64,000 nt of DNA from Glutamicibacter sp. B1 (GCF_039602135.1 NZ_CP125942.1:3100001-3164000); one strand, 5' to 3'. Positions 43,852 through 53,343 are shown, counted from the stretch's first letter. Program-made: numbers and translations. The notes: generated by a model not told the origin, from the letters alone.

Positions 43852-44625
43852 ATGAGCACCCCAAAGCGATCTGTCCAGCAAGCGCGTCCGGCCAAGGACA
43901 GCGTGCGGACGAAAACAGCCGGGATCACCTCACTAACTAAAGAGTTTCAGTCCGCTCTAAGTAAGAAGATGGAGCAGGACAGTCAAAGTTTGCATGGAAT
44001 CACTCCTGCACAAAGAGCTGCCATCACTAGCGACGCGACCGAAGCTTTCGAAACACTAGCCGAGAAAGTTCAGCATAATCTTCGCTTAAATGAAGCAGCT
44101 CCCCAGAACGTAACTCAGGTAGATCGTGGCGATACTACAATGGTCAATATCGCTGTCGATATGCAGCAAAGCCTCCTTTCATTGGGTCCGGCGTTGGCAA
44201 AAATCAGCACACCTGTATCTCCACAACTAGCTCGTGCGAGCGCTGCAACCGAACAGGCTTGGCGCGACCTTCAAAACGAGTTCGGGCTACTCACCAGCAC
44301 GGAGGTCTCCAACCTAGTGGGATCCGATCCCCCCAATCGATCCTATGCTTCAAATCAGCGTTCCCAGGGAAAGTTGATTGCTGTGAAACGACCCAAGGGA
44401 TTGCTCTATCCGGGCTATCAATTCGATCGGACAGAGCATGTAATTCTTCCAGTAATAGAACAGCTGATCATTCTCGCCAAAGCAGCAGGACGTAGCGAAT
44501 CGAGCCTTGCGCTGTGGATCATTCGCCCCACGAGCTATCTCGACGGCGATCGACCCGTTGACCGATTCACTGATACTGACGAAGTCTTGGAGGTCGCAAA
44601 GCAAGCCTTTGGTGTCCAATGGTGA
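43852..44625 (+). CDS. Antitoxin, Xre/MbcA/ParS-like with N-terminal extension
   Basis: A 257-residue protein. The C-terminal 110 residues fit the toxin-binding type: a helix-turn-helix-like stretch (LTSTEVSNLVGSDPP ... SNQRSQGKLIAVKR), then LLYPGYQFD and a closing LWIIRPTSYLDGDRPVDRF. The N-terminal 135 residues are helical, Ser/Thr/Gln-rich, and unlike the usual short antitoxins. It overlaps the toxin start by 7 bases. The region looks AT-richer than its neighbours, suggesting acquisition. Confidence 0.7.
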   Translation: MSTPKRSVQQARPAKDSVRTKTAGITSLTKEFQSALSKKMEQDSQSLHGITPAQRAAITSDATEAFETLAEKVQHNLRLNEAAPQNVTQVDRGDTTMVNIAVDMQQSLLSLGPALAKISTPVSPQLARASAATEQAWRDLQNEFGLLTSTEVSNLVGSDPPNRSYASNQRSQGKLIAVKRPKGLLYPGYQFDRTEHVILPVIEQLIILAKAAGRSESSLALWIIRPTSYLDGDRPVDRFTDTDEVLEVAKQAFGVQW

Positions 44626-45239
44626 ATTTCGAACCAGGCGATCCATTTGATCCGCTGACTTATAGCCTCCAGCCAGGTACGCACCTATACCGTGTCTACA
44701 GCAACCAGAGAACTAGTCCCGTGGAATTTAATCCTGGCGTTGGCTCGCCAACTCGCTTCGCGTTCTTTGGTATTCCCTTAGTCTCTGTCCTATACGCCGC
44801 AGAAACGGAGCAGGCAGCAATCTGCGAAACCATCTTGCACGATGTACCACCGGGATCAGGTTATGTAATGTTCGACGACATCAAGAACAAGGTCTGCGCG
44901 CAAATAACACCTTCCCGCGTCCTGAAGCTGGCATCCCTCATGGGAGACGGACTACGGAAACTTGGCACCGAAGCAAAACACGTGACTGGAACGATGTCTT
45001 CGGAATATCAACGCACAGTTAAGTGGGCTCAAGCTGCCCACACTGCAGGTTTCGACGGTCTGGTGTGGATGAGCAATCGAAGAAATACAGACCGTGCTTA
45101 TGTCTTCTTCGGCGACAAAGTGATTGACGGAGACCTTGATATCGTGCCGGTTCATGGCAACATTTACGCGGCCGGTCCGGGATTCGAGAGAATTGTGGAT
45201 TACCTATCTAGCGTCGACGTTGAAATCCTGATGGCCTGA
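44619..45239 (+). CDS. RES domain toxin
   Basis: A 206-residue RES-family protein; characterised members are NAD+-degrading toxins neutralised by Xre-type antitoxins. Seen: HLYRVYSNQ, GSPTRFAFFGIP, SVLYAAETEQAAICETIL and the closing TDRAYVFFGDKV. The arginine, tyrosine, glutamate and serine positions of the family are plausible but I cannot assign them exactly. Coupled by overlap to the antitoxin. A terminator follows. Confidence 0.82.
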   Translation: MVNFEPGDPFDPLTYSLQPGTHLYRVYSNQRTSPVEFNPGVGSPTRFAFFGIPLVSVLYAAETEQAAICETILHDVPPGSGYVMFDDIKNKVCAQITPSRVLKLASLMGDGLRKLGTEAKHVTGTMSSEYQRTVKWAQAAHTAGFDGLVWMSNRRNTDRAYVFFGDKVIDGDLDIVPVHGNIYAAGPGFERIVDYLSSVDVEILMA

Positions 45240-45306
45240 TTACTGTGCTTTACCCAGCACGGTCGTGTTTGGCTCAAGAGTGACCGTTCGAACCCATACA
45301 ATACTC

Positions 45307-45342
45307 AAAAGTCGCCATCTGCAAGCGCAAATGACGACTTTT
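45307..45342. terminator. Hairpin between the toxin and hydroxylase genes
   Basis: AAAAGTCGCCAT (45307-45318) pairs with ATGACGACTTTT (45331-45342) with one G-U type mismatch; A and T runs on either side allow termination from both directions. Confidence 0.75.
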
Positions 45343-45362
45343 AGTTAAGCGCGGAAACGAGC

Positions 45363-47258
45363 TCAAGAAACCGGAAGCATGTTCTGCGCGAAGAACTCAC
45401 TCAATTCCTCACGGGCTTCCAGCGGGAAGATGCCAGCAACATACTGATCTGGGCGAACCACGACGATGGCACCGTTTCGGCTAATTTCACGTTCTTCGAA
45501 GATGTCGCGTCCATGACCAGCGGCGAACACCTGGTTAATGTCGTGTAGTCCATAGGGAACCTTCAGCGGCTGGAAAATCTTTGGCACATCATGCAGTTCT
45601 ACCTCGGTGTAGTCCTGCTGGTAGATGGCTTTTGTATCAAAGACCGCGTCCTGGTCCCCTCCGGCAGGGGTGTAGAGGTTACGCGGAGACGCCGGATCCT
45701 GCTCCCACCACGCTGCGAAATCTGCCATGGCGGTGCCTTCGATTGCCGGAGCTGCAGCATCGGCGAACGCATAAACACGCCACCGCCCGTCAGCCTCGTG
45801 CAGGTGGCCCAGGTGGCGCCAGCGATTATCGGAACGGCGAATCACCTCGGCAGATTTGAAACGCTTACCAATCGGGTATCCCGGGGCGAGATCCTGGTGC
45901 TCAACACCGGTGGTGATGGCCGATTCGGTGTACTGGGTCATGAAGCCGGCAGGGAACTCCATGGTCTTGGTGTAGTACTTCTCCAACTCATCTGGGTCTT
46001 CCCAATCGTCGACGGACTTGGCCATCAGCGAGGACCATTCCTTATCGAAGTCGATCAGGTTCTGCGCGATCACCTTGCGCTCTTCGGCGTAGGTGTCCAG
46101 CAGTGCCTGTGGGGCGCGGCCTTCGAGCACGGCAGCGAGCTTCCATCCGAGGTTAAAACCGTCCTGGATGGACACGTTCATACCCTGGCCGGCCTTGGCC
46201 GAGTGGGTATGGCAGGCATCGCCCATGATGAAGGCATGTGGCGTGCGGGTGCCACGCTCTTCCTCTGAGACGTCGTCGAAGCCGTCGGTGATGCGGTGAG
46301 CTACCTCGTAGACCGAGAACCAGGCCACGTTTTTGACGTCCATGGTGTACGGGTGAATGATGCGGTTGGCGGTGGCCACGATGTCTTCCACCGGGGTGTT
46401 GCGGATGGCTCCTGCATCTTCTGCGGTGAGTTCTCCCAAATCCACGTAGAAGCGGACCAGGTAGCCACCTTCGCGAGGGATCAAAAGAATATTGCCGGCG
46501 TCATGGGACTGGATGGAGCACTTGACTTGAATGTCTGGGAAGTCGGTATTGACCATCACGTCCATCACGCCCCAAGCGTGCAGGGCAGCGTCCCCGTGGA
46601 GTTTATGGCCTAGCGAGCGGCGTACCTGGCTACGAGCACCATCGCCACCCACCAGATATTTGGCTTTTACAATGCGTTCTTCACCGGCTCGTTCACCGGC
46701 GACATACTTGATCCGGGCTGAGACTGGGTATTCGGCTTCTGGGTCGATTTCGCAGTCGAGGTATTCCACGCCGTAGTCGGGGGTCACTTTGCCTGGCGCG
46801 TGTTCGGCATCGCGCAGGAAGTAGTCCAAGATTCGCGACTGATTGACATAGATATGCGGGAATTCGCTCATACCGGTGGAATCATCGGCGGCCCGCGAGT
46901 GGCGTTTGATGTTGGCAGGGTTCTCTGGATCCGGGGTCCAGAAGCACATCTCGACGTTGCGGTAGGCCTCTTCGGTGACTTCGTTGGCGAAACCGAAAGC
47001 TTGGAACGTTTCCACCGAACGGGCCTGGATGCCGTCCGCCTGACCAACTTCTAGCCGTCCGGGGCGCATCTCGATGGCGCGTACGTTGATGCTTGGGAAT
47101 CGTGAGAGCTGGGCGGTGACAACGGAAGCGGCCGGACCGGTCCCGACAATCAGCACATCCATTTCCTCGGGAATTTCTGTTGCCCGGTTGACCCCATAGC
47201 CGGCGGCTTCTTTGACGCGTGGGTCGCCTGAAACGTATCCCCGGTGATGAATCTGCAT
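45363..47258 (-). CDS. FAD-dependent aromatic hydroxylase (phenol / 3-hydroxybenzoate type)
   Basis: A 631-residue flavoprotein monooxygenase. Seen: the FAD dinucleotide motif VLIVGTGPAASVVTAQLS, the DG motif VGGDGARSQVRRSLG, the second FAD motif FIMGDACHTHSAKAGQGMN, and a C-terminal thioredoxin-like domain. Length and layout match phenol 2-monooxygenase and MobA-like 3-hydroxybenzoate 4-hydroxylase rather than the short p-hydroxybenzoate enzymes. Substrate is not decided. It is divergent from an NCS1 permease with an inverted repeat between. Confidence 0.87.
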   Translation of the reverse strand: MQIHHRGYVSGDPRVKEAAGYGVNRATEIPEEMDVLIVGTGPAASVVTAQLSRFPSINVRAIEMRPGRLEVGQADGIQARSVETFQAFGFANEVTEEAYRNVEMCFWTPDPENPANIKRHSRAADDSTGMSEFPHIYVNQSRILDYFLRDAEHAPGKVTPDYGVEYLDCEIDPEAEYPVSARIKYVAGERAGEERIVKAKYLVGGDGARSQVRRSLGHKLHGDAALHAWGVMDVMVNTDFPDIQVKCSIQSHDAGNILLIPREGGYLVRFYVDLGELTAEDAGAIRNTPVEDIVATANRIIHPYTMDVKNVAWFSVYEVAHRITDGFDDVSEEERGTRTPHAFIMGDACHTHSAKAGQGMNVSIQDGFNLGWKLAAVLEGRAPQALLDTYAEERKVIAQNLIDFDKEWSSLMAKSVDDWEDPDELEKYYTKTMEFPAGFMTQYTESAITTGVEHQDLAPGYPIGKRFKSAEVIRRSDNRWRHLGHLHEADGRWRVYAFADAAAPAIEGTAMADFAAWWEQDPASPRNLYTPAGGDQDAVFDTKAIYQQDYTEVELHDVPKIFQPLKVPYGLHDINQVFAAGHGRDIFEEREISRNGAIVVVRPDQYVAGIFPLEAREELSEFFAQNMLPVS

Positions 47259-47299
47259 TGCGGTGACTCCTAGTTCTGTGCCACAAAAACTTCTTTGTC

Positions 47300-47330
47300 T
47301 CTATAGTTGCGACACTGTTCTAACTATAGA
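47300..47330. promoter_or_regulatory. Inverted repeat in the hydroxylase/permease intergenic region
   Basis: TCTATAGTT (47300-47308) and AACTATAGA (47322-47330) are perfect 9-bp arms with a 13-base gap, 42 bases upstream of the hydroxylase start. A good candidate operator; the IclR gene downstream of the permease is a possible partner. Confidence 0.55.
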
Positions 47331-47534
47331 AACAAGTGTAGCCCCAATGTGACCACTTACACCATGCTCCGGAGACTCTGTTTCGCGCAACCACCCCCGG
47401 ACAGTGAACGGAACAACACACAGAAATAGATAACAGCCCATGTAACCAAGGGTTTACGCGAAGCCGACGTAATTTACGTTCCGGACACAGAAACCCCAAT
47501 CTCTGCGAAACATCCGCTTCCTAGGCTGGAGCAC

Positions 47535-49232
47535 ATGACAACGACGAATGAAGAACAACAGGCACCGGTCAGTACAACCGGCGGCACAAATCAGGGTCAA
47601 CTCAACGCCGCCAAAGAATCCTTAGAGGACTACACGCTACGGTTCGCCCCACGCTCCTACCGCCGCTGGGTTCCTTCGGTGGTAGCCACCAGCGCCCTCG
47701 GTGGAATCGCTTATCTCGCCGACTTCTCCATCGGGGCGAATATCGCTCTGGCCCACGGCACGGCGAGCGCAATCACTGGCGTGCTGATTGCCGCGGTGAT
47801 CATCTTCGTTACAGGTTTCCCGCTGGCCTATTATGCGGCCCGCTACAACCTCGACCTGGATCTAATCACCCGCGGATCCGGGTTCGGCTACTACGGTTCA
47901 ATCGTCACCAACGTCATTTTTGCCACTTTCACCTTTATCTTCTTCGCGCTCGAAGGTGCCATCATGGCCCAAGGCTTGGAACTGGGCTTAGGCATTCCTA
48001 AAGCGCTGGGCTATGCGATATCAACCCTCATGGTCATCCCGCTGGTTATTTACGGCATGAAGACCCTAGCTAAGCTGCAGGTTTGGACCACACCGCTTTG
48101 GCTGGTCTTGATGGTTGTTCCTATGGTCTATCTCGTCGCCACCCACCCGCAGTCCGTCGACACTTTCGTGAACTATGCTGGCGAGCAGGGCAATAGCCAG
48201 GGAGTGAACTTCGCTTCGGCGATGCTGGCGGCCGGCGTTTGCCTCTCCTTAATGGCACAGATCGCCGAACAGATCGACTACCTTCGCTTCATGCCTCCCA
48301 AGACTGCAGCCAATGCGCGCAGCTGGTGGACCGCCGTGATCCTTGGCGGTCCAGGCTGGGTGATCTTCGGTGCTATCAAGCAGATCACCGGCATGTTCAT
48401 CGCGGTGTACCTGATCGCCACGCTGGACCCCCAGGCTTCGGCCACCGCAAACGAGCCGGTTCACCAATTTCTCGGTGTCTACCGCGAAATGATGCCGGCA
48501 TGGCTGGCCATGAGCCTGGCGGTGGTCCTAGTGGTCATCTCGCAAATCAAGATCAACGTCACCAACGCCTATTCCGGCTCGCTGGCCTGGACCAACTCCT
48601 TCACCCGAGTCACCAAAACCTATCCAGGTCGCATGGTGTTCGTGCTGGTCAATCTGGGCATCGCGCTGATCTTGATGGAATCGAATATGTTCGACTTCCT
48701 CAATACCGTGCTGGGCTTCTACGCGAACTGCGCCATGGCCTGGGTGGTCACAGTGGCCAGCGACATCGCCATCAACAAGTACCTGCTCAAGCTCTCTCCT
48801 AAGGTGCCGGAATTCCGCCGTGGCATGCTCTATGCGGTGAACCCGGTGGGCTTCATCTCGATGCTTGTCTCCGCCATCGCCTCCATCGCCGTGTTCTTCG
48901 GCTTGCTCGGCCCGCAGATTCAGCCGTTCAGCCCTCTGGTAGCCGTCGGCTTGGCGTTGTTGTTGCCACCGGTCTTGGCCATCATCACCAAGGGTCGCTA
49001 CTACCTACGTCGCAGCGATGACGGCATCGACAGTCCGCTGTTGGATGCCGATGGTAACCCGAGCGATGAGCTGTACACCTGCTGCGTGACCGGATTGAAG
49101 TTCGAACGTCCGGACATGTTGGCCTCCGCCATACCAAGCGAGAATGGGGAGAAACAGTACATCTCCTCGTTGGCTCTGGCCACCGACCGCACCGGTGAGC
49201 ACCTGTTACCGGCAGATCCACCGATCCGCTAA
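47535..49232 (+). CDS. NCS1-family permease (purine/cytosine type)
   Basis: A 565-residue membrane transporter with twelve hydrophobic helices. Typical features are the N-terminal LRFAPRSYRRW, LDLITRGSGFGYYGS and INVTNAYSGSLAWTN in the NCS1 fold. The C-terminal 80 residues are hydrophilic and contain ELYTCCVTGLKFERPDML, an unusual cytoplasmic tail. Substrate could be a nucleobase, or an aromatic compound given the divergent hydroxylase; the latter is inference. A perfect hairpin terminates it. Confidence 0.85.
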   Translation: MTTTNEEQQAPVSTTGGTNQGQLNAAKESLEDYTLRFAPRSYRRWVPSVVATSALGGIAYLADFSIGANIALAHGTASAITGVLIAAVIIFVTGFPLAYYAARYNLDLDLITRGSGFGYYGSIVTNVIFATFTFIFFALEGAIMAQGLELGLGIPKALGYAISTLMVIPLVIYGMKTLAKLQVWTTPLWLVLMVVPMVYLVATHPQSVDTFVNYAGEQGNSQGVNFASAMLAAGVCLSLMAQIAEQIDYLRFMPPKTAANARSWWTAVILGGPGWVIFGAIKQITGMFIAVYLIATLDPQASATANEPVHQFLGVYREMMPAWLAMSLAVVLVVISQIKINVTNAYSGSLAWTNSFTRVTKTYPGRMVFVLVNLGIALILMESNMFDFLNTVLGFYANCAMAWVVTVASDIAINKYLLKLSPKVPEFRRGMLYAVNPVGFISMLVSAIASIAVFFGLLGPQIQPFSPLVAVGLALLLPPVLAIITKGRYYLRRSDDGIDSPLLDADGNPSDELYTCCVTGLKFERPDMLASAIPSENGEKQYISSLALATDRTGEHLLPADPPIR

Positions 49233-49264
49233 GTCAGGGACTTGACCCTAAAAAGGACATTCTT

Positions 49265-49303
49265 CGTTGAAGGCAGGCTACGCAACGTAGCCTGCCTTCA
49301 ACG
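49265..49303 (+). terminator. Perfect hairpin after the NCS1 permease gene
   Basis: 18-bp perfect arms (49265-49282 and 49286-49303) around a CAA loop, 33 bases after the permease stop. Confidence 0.8.
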
Positions 49304-49425
49304 TTCGCTAGGCCAAGGGTCTGTCATTGACTATGAAGGCATTGGGCTAGGCTGTGAGCAAGAAACTGAACACCGAGAGTAGTACCTTGCCGAGCTACCG
49401 GCAGGCGAGATGAAATGATGAAGCA

Positions 49426-50094
49426 ATGACCAAATCCACCGAAGGCGGATCCCAAACTTTGGGCCGCGGGCTCGAAGCACTGACCCTCATTGGCGAATCG
49501 AACGCACCACTGAGCGTTGCTGAACTGGCCGCCCAACTGGGCATTCACCGTTCCATGGCCTATCGACTGGTCAAGACGTTTGAACAGTACGGATTTGTTG
49601 AACGCATGCCTTCGGGAGATTTAGAACTGGGCGCACGCCTCGGCGCGCTGGCCCGCAATGTTGCCAAATCGCTGCAGTCTGCGGCGGCTCCCGAATTGGC
49701 TGCGGTCTCCGATGAACTTCGCATGACTGCCTTGCTCGTGGTCTTTGATGGTGAAGCGGCAGTCACTTTGAGCACGGCCGAACCACGCTTGGCTGATGCG
49801 ACGGTGGCCCAACGTCCTGGCACACGACATCCCATTGATGATGGCGCACCGGGACGAGTCATCCGTTCGCAGCTCAATCCTAGTCAGTATCCGGCGAAAA
49901 CTTTCGAATCCAGTCACGACGAAGTCATTCCGGGGCTACACTCCATCGCCGTACCCTTGGTTTTACCGCAGGCAAAACCCGCTGCCATCGCGGTAATTTA
50001 CCCTCCACTAGAGCTAGATGAAGAGCATATTGCTCAGGTATTGTCCTCAGCTTCCCAGCGCATCTCAGCTGCGCTGGGAATTCGACTGAACTAA
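49426..50094 (+). CDS. IclR family transcriptional regulator
   Basis: A 222-residue regulator. N-terminal winged helix: RGLEALTLIGESNAPLSVAELAAQLGIHRSMAYRLVKTFEQYG. The C-terminal effector domain (about 75-220) contains the ligand-binding pattern with LVVFDGEAAVTLS and GLHSIAVPLVL. Short for the family. Located after the permease and probably controlling the aromatic hydroxylase/permease pair. Confidence 0.88.
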   Translation: MTKSTEGGSQTLGRGLEALTLIGESNAPLSVAELAAQLGIHRSMAYRLVKTFEQYGFVERMPSGDLELGARLGALARNVAKSLQSAAAPELAAVSDELRMTALLVVFDGEAAVTLSTAEPRLADATVAQRPGTRHPIDDGAPGRVIRSQLNPSQYPAKTFESSHDEVIPGLHSIAVPLVLPQAKPAAIAVIYPPLELDEEHIAQVLSSASQRISAALGIRLN

Positions 50095-50124
50095 TTACCT
50101 GAGATGTCTCCTACCGATGATTGC

Positions 50125-50289
50125 CTACGCGGTGCAGGCCTCGTTAGAACACCCAGCATCGCGGGGTTTGTAGGTTTCTGTTCCTTCGACCTTGTCCCAC
50201 ACAATGTGCCGATGCTGTCCGCAACGCTCACACGAAGGAGCCAGGTAGGTGGCCCGCTCATCCATGGTGTATACCCGAAAATCGCCCAT
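50125..50289 (-). CDS. 54-residue zinc-ribbon-like protein
   Basis: A small protein with CERCGQHRH and a second knuckle CSNEAC, giving a C-x2-C and C-x4-C pair suited to one zinc ion. It also has MGDFRVYTMDERATYL at the start. ATG at 50289 has AGGAGAGG 6 bases upstream, and the codon use fits the surrounding genes, so this is a real short gene despite its size. Function unknown; it may be a zinc-ribbon adaptor. Confidence 0.7.
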   Translation of the reverse strand: MGDFRVYTMDERATYLAPSCERCGQHRHIVWDKVEGTETYKPRDAGCSNEACTA

Positions 50290-50507
50290 CAGAACCTCTC
50301 CTAAAACAGCCCCGAATTCTGCACCCGAGGCGTGCTGGACCTGCTTGGTGCCTTCACTCTACGCGCGGATCGCATCACCGGCTAGAGTCGTTTCCAAACA
50401 GTTACCCACACCCTGCCAAGCAGCATTCTCCACGACCTGCAACACTAGTGCCGTGAACCAGTACAAACCGTTTCACTACCTATCGCACTGCCCGGAAAGA
50501 AGATGTC

Positions 50508-51275
50508 ATGAGCACCTCTGAACAGAAGCTTCAACGACTCAAGGAACGCATCGCGTTACTGCTCAACAAGGCAGAAAACACCAACTTTCCGGCAGAAGCA
50601 CAAACCTTCCAAGAGCACGCTGAACGGCTCATGGTTCGGTATGGCATTGGGCGCGCGGAGCTGGACGCGCAGCCGACCGGCCCTGGCAAAAAGAAGGAGC
50701 CGATCATCGAAGAGCACTTTGATATGAGCGGCACCTACCGGCTAGGTCAACGCGACGGACTTTCCTCGGTGGGCCATGCGTTTAGGACTGTGACCCTATT
50801 GCAGACGAACTATTCAAGCTTCTGTCGCTTGTACATCATTGGCCACGAGTCAGACGTGAGTACCGTCAAAAGCCTGTTCTCCTCCCTGGTGATTCAGGCG
50901 AGCCTAGCGATGAGCCACTGGTGGGGCGAAGAAGGAAAGTATCTGGCTTGGGATTGGACCGATTCCGAAAAAGTCATTGAGCGCCGAGAGTTCCAACGCA
51001 GTTTTTACCTGCAGGTGGCCGAGCGCCTCCGTGACCTTTATCAGGAGGAGAGCCAACACAACGGTAGCGGTACCGAGCTAGTTTTGGTCAGTCGCAAAGA
51101 ACAGGTTGATGAATTCGTGAGCGAAAAGTATCCATCCCTGCGCCGAAGCCGAAATCGAGCCGCCACCGGTAGCTTGAATGCTGCATTGGCTGGACGGGTG
51201 GCCGGTAGCCGTGCCGACCTTGGTTTTGGAAAAGATGTTGAATCCAGTGGATCGGCCGGCGAAGTCGCTAGCTAG
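50508..51275 (+). CDS. DUF2786 domain-containing protein
   Basis: A 255-residue protein. The N-terminus LKERIALLLNKAENTNFPAEAQTFQEHAERLMVRYGI is the DUF2786 signature (unknown function), followed by a phage-like middle with FLLQTNYSSFCRLYIIGHESD. The C-terminus is basic and Ser-rich. Start at 50508 has AGAAGATG upstream. DUF2786 proteins often occur near phage or restriction genes, but none is seen here. Confidence 0.8.
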   Translation: MSTSEQKLQRLKERIALLLNKAENTNFPAEAQTFQEHAERLMVRYGIGRAELDAQPTGPGKKKEPIIEEHFDMSGTYRLGQRDGLSSVGHAFRTVTLLQTNYSSFCRLYIIGHESDVSTVKSLFSSLVIQASLAMSHWWGEEGKYLAWDWTDSEKVIERREFQRSFYLQVAERLRDLYQEESQHNGSGTELVLVSRKEQVDEFVSEKYPSLRRSRNRAATGSLNAALAGRVAGSRADLGFGKDVESSGSAGEVAS

Positions 51276-51358
51276 GACCTGCTTATTCGAAATTTACCCC
51301 TAAAATTTCGAGTAAGTCTCGCTTAGTGGAAATTTTTAACTGTCGGAGATACGCAAAA

Positions 51359-51380
51359 GGGCCGTTCCGAAGAACGACCC
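51359..51380 (-). terminator. Terminator after the YqeY gene
   Basis: GGGCCGTTC pairs with GAACGACCC around CGAA with one mismatch; on the minus strand it is followed by TTTTGCG, giving a U-tract. Confidence 0.7.
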
Positions 51381-51400
51381 TCACTGCTGGTTCACCAGCG

Positions 51401-51859
51401 TTAGCCAAGCTTGGCGCGGACCATCTGGGATACTGCCTTACCGTCAAAACGACCAGCAATTTCAGCCCCAACCAGCTTCATGGCCTGGCCCATGTCTTTC
51501 ATGCTCAGCTCATGATCTGAGGCAAGCTCAGCCATCACCTTATCCACGATGCTCTGGGCTTCAGCCTCGTCGAGCATCTTTGGCAGGTAGGTGGAGATGA
51601 ATGCAGCCTCGGCCAACTCACGCTCAGCATGTTCGGCACGACCATCCTTGGCAGCTAACGCCGCGGTTTCTTCGCGGTTGCTGACTTCCTTGCGCAACAG
51701 GTTCTCGACGTCTTGGTCATTGAGTTCGCTGGGATTCTTGCCCGACTTCTCCTTGGTGCCAATGGCGCTCAAGATATTGCGTAGGGTGGTTTTCTCCAGC
51801 TCGTTGCCTGCTTTCAGGTGGACGATGCTGTCTTCGCGCAGGCGATCTTTCAAACTCAT
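51401..51859 (-). CDS. GatB/YqeY domain-containing protein
   Basis: A 152-residue helical protein of the YqeY family, related to the tail domain of GatB amidotransferase subunits and thought to touch tRNA. Seen: LKAGNELEKTTLRNILSAI, FISTYLPKMLDEAEAQ and MKDMGQAMKLVGAEIAGRFDGK. Single gene. Confidence 0.9.
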   Translation of the reverse strand: MSLKDRLREDSIVHLKAGNELEKTTLRNILSAIGTKEKSGKNPSELNDQDVENLLRKEVSNREETAALAAKDGRAEHAERELAEAAFISTYLPKMLDEAEAQSIVDKVMAELASDHELSMKDMGQAMKLVGAEIAGRFDGKAVSQMVRAKLG

Positions 51860-51943
51860 GGGGTCTCGCTTTCAAAGTACGTGTGATTGAAACTTTACCC
51901 TTTGACGCCAATATTCCATTGGTTGCCTTGGTACGGTAACTAA

Positions 51944-53335
51944 ATGAAACCACGGCTCATTGGCATCATCATCGCGACGTTTGTCCTCGCGGTGGTTGCC
52001 GTGGTGATTTGGAAACCTTGGAGAGCATTCAATATCTGTGATGCGCCGAAAGAGTTTTGCGCTCTTGCCTCGGATTTGAAGCATCAAGAAGGTATCGATA
52101 AAGCAGAAGTTGACTACGAAGTCACCGCCGTTGATGCCAAGGACGGAGACTCTGCTCAAGCCTCATGGACTGTGAAACTCGACGAATCTCTGGCTGCAGA
52201 CCAAGCCGGCGAGTTAGCTCAAGAAGCATCGACTCGAATACAAGATTTCGTCGACGGACAACCCTTAGTACATAGTTCGGCGCGTTTTGTTTCCGGAGAA
52301 CCGCAGGATTCTGACATTCCAGATCTCGAACTGTATCCATTGGACGTCTCTGCGGGTGAAGACATCAAAGAGCAAATCACCCAGGCCTTCACCCTGCGTC
52401 AGCTCGGTGCCCAAAGTGTGGGTCAAGGATCTGCAGTTGCCAAAGATATCCCGTCCTTGAAGGTCCTCGGCGAATACACCGCCGAGCATGAATGGCCTAT
52501 TAGTCTTGCCCTGGAGGATTCCTCAGTCAGGTATAGCTCCGATCAGCCATTGGATCTCGCCGAGTTTGAACTGACCTTAGAGGCTGCCACCCACGAGTCT
52601 GTAGAAATCTCTATCTTCGATTCCAGTGGCCTTTCGGTACATTCCACCGCAGAAGCTGGATCGCAAGAGGTTGCTCAGCTTGAATCATGGCTGAAGAAGC
52701 ATTCGCCATTGCAGGAACCTACCGCGTTCGCCATCAGCGATGCTGGCTACGCCGACATTATCGAAGGCTGGGTTGGCCAAAAGCTTCCCGAATCGCTCAT
52801 TGCTCGCCCAGCGCAATTGCCCGATGGAGTCAGCGCGTGGCCCAAGAATTCCGCAGCACCAAGTTGCACGCAGGATGACTTAGAACTGAGTCTCGGTTCT
52901 CCAGATGCCGCTGCCGGATCACGATATATGGCTGTGTACGCCAAAAATATGTCGGCTTCTTCCTGCGCCATCAACGGGTATCCGAAGATTCAGTTCCTTA
53001 ACGCTCAGGGCGAATCCCAAAACGATGTATCGCTGATGCCGATGAGCAATATTCTCAGCGAGCGCGTGGTGATTCCGGCCGGAGAAAGTGTCATGTCTGC
53101 GCTGAAGTGGATGGCCATGTCTACAACGAATGATCCGGATGAAACTACTTCGCTGAGGATTGCCGCGATGTCCGGATTCCCCCAAGCTACTTACGTCCCC
53201 GAGACCGAAGGTTCCACCACGAGCCTCGATATTCTGGATGGTGGTGAGGTCACCCAAAGCCACTGGCTTCAAGCCCTCGATGGCTGGCCGATACCAAGTA
53301 ACGTCGGCCAGCAGCCATCAGCCGAACGCCCGTAA
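51944..53335 (+). CDS. Membrane-anchored protein with DUF4232 domain
   Basis: A 463-residue protein with one N-terminal helix (about 5-22), a long extracytoplasmic region with beta pattern, and a C-terminal DUF4232-like domain (about 300-455) that includes PSCTQDDLELSLG and NMSASSCAINGYPKIQFLN, typical of actinobacterial DUF4232 lipoproteins. No lipobox is seen, so it is anchored by the helix. Function unknown. Tail to tail with the ATP-grasp gene. Confidence 0.7.
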   Translation: MKPRLIGIIIATFVLAVVAVVIWKPWRAFNICDAPKEFCALASDLKHQEGIDKAEVDYEVTAVDAKDGDSAQASWTVKLDESLAADQAGELAQEASTRIQDFVDGQPLVHSSARFVSGEPQDSDIPDLELYPLDVSAGEDIKEQITQAFTLRQLGAQSVGQGSAVAKDIPSLKVLGEYTAEHEWPISLALEDSSVRYSSDQPLDLAEFELTLEAATHESVEISIFDSSGLSVHSTAEAGSQEVAQLESWLKKHSPLQEPTAFAISDAGYADIIEGWVGQKLPESLIARPAQLPDGVSAWPKNSAAPSCTQDDLELSLGSPDAAAGSRYMAVYAKNMSASSCAINGYPKIQFLNAQGESQNDVSLMPMSNILSERVVIPAGESVMSALKWMAMSTTNDPDETTSLRIAAMSGFPQATYVPETEGSTTSLDILDGGEVTQSHWLQALDGWPIPSNVGQQPSAERP

Positions 53336-53343
53336 GCGTCAAC

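Noticed and set aside
47341..47534. Possible small RNA in the hydroxylase/permease gap
   Set aside because: No hairpin with a T-run and no clear promoter pair beyond the operator; normal for a divergent promoter region.
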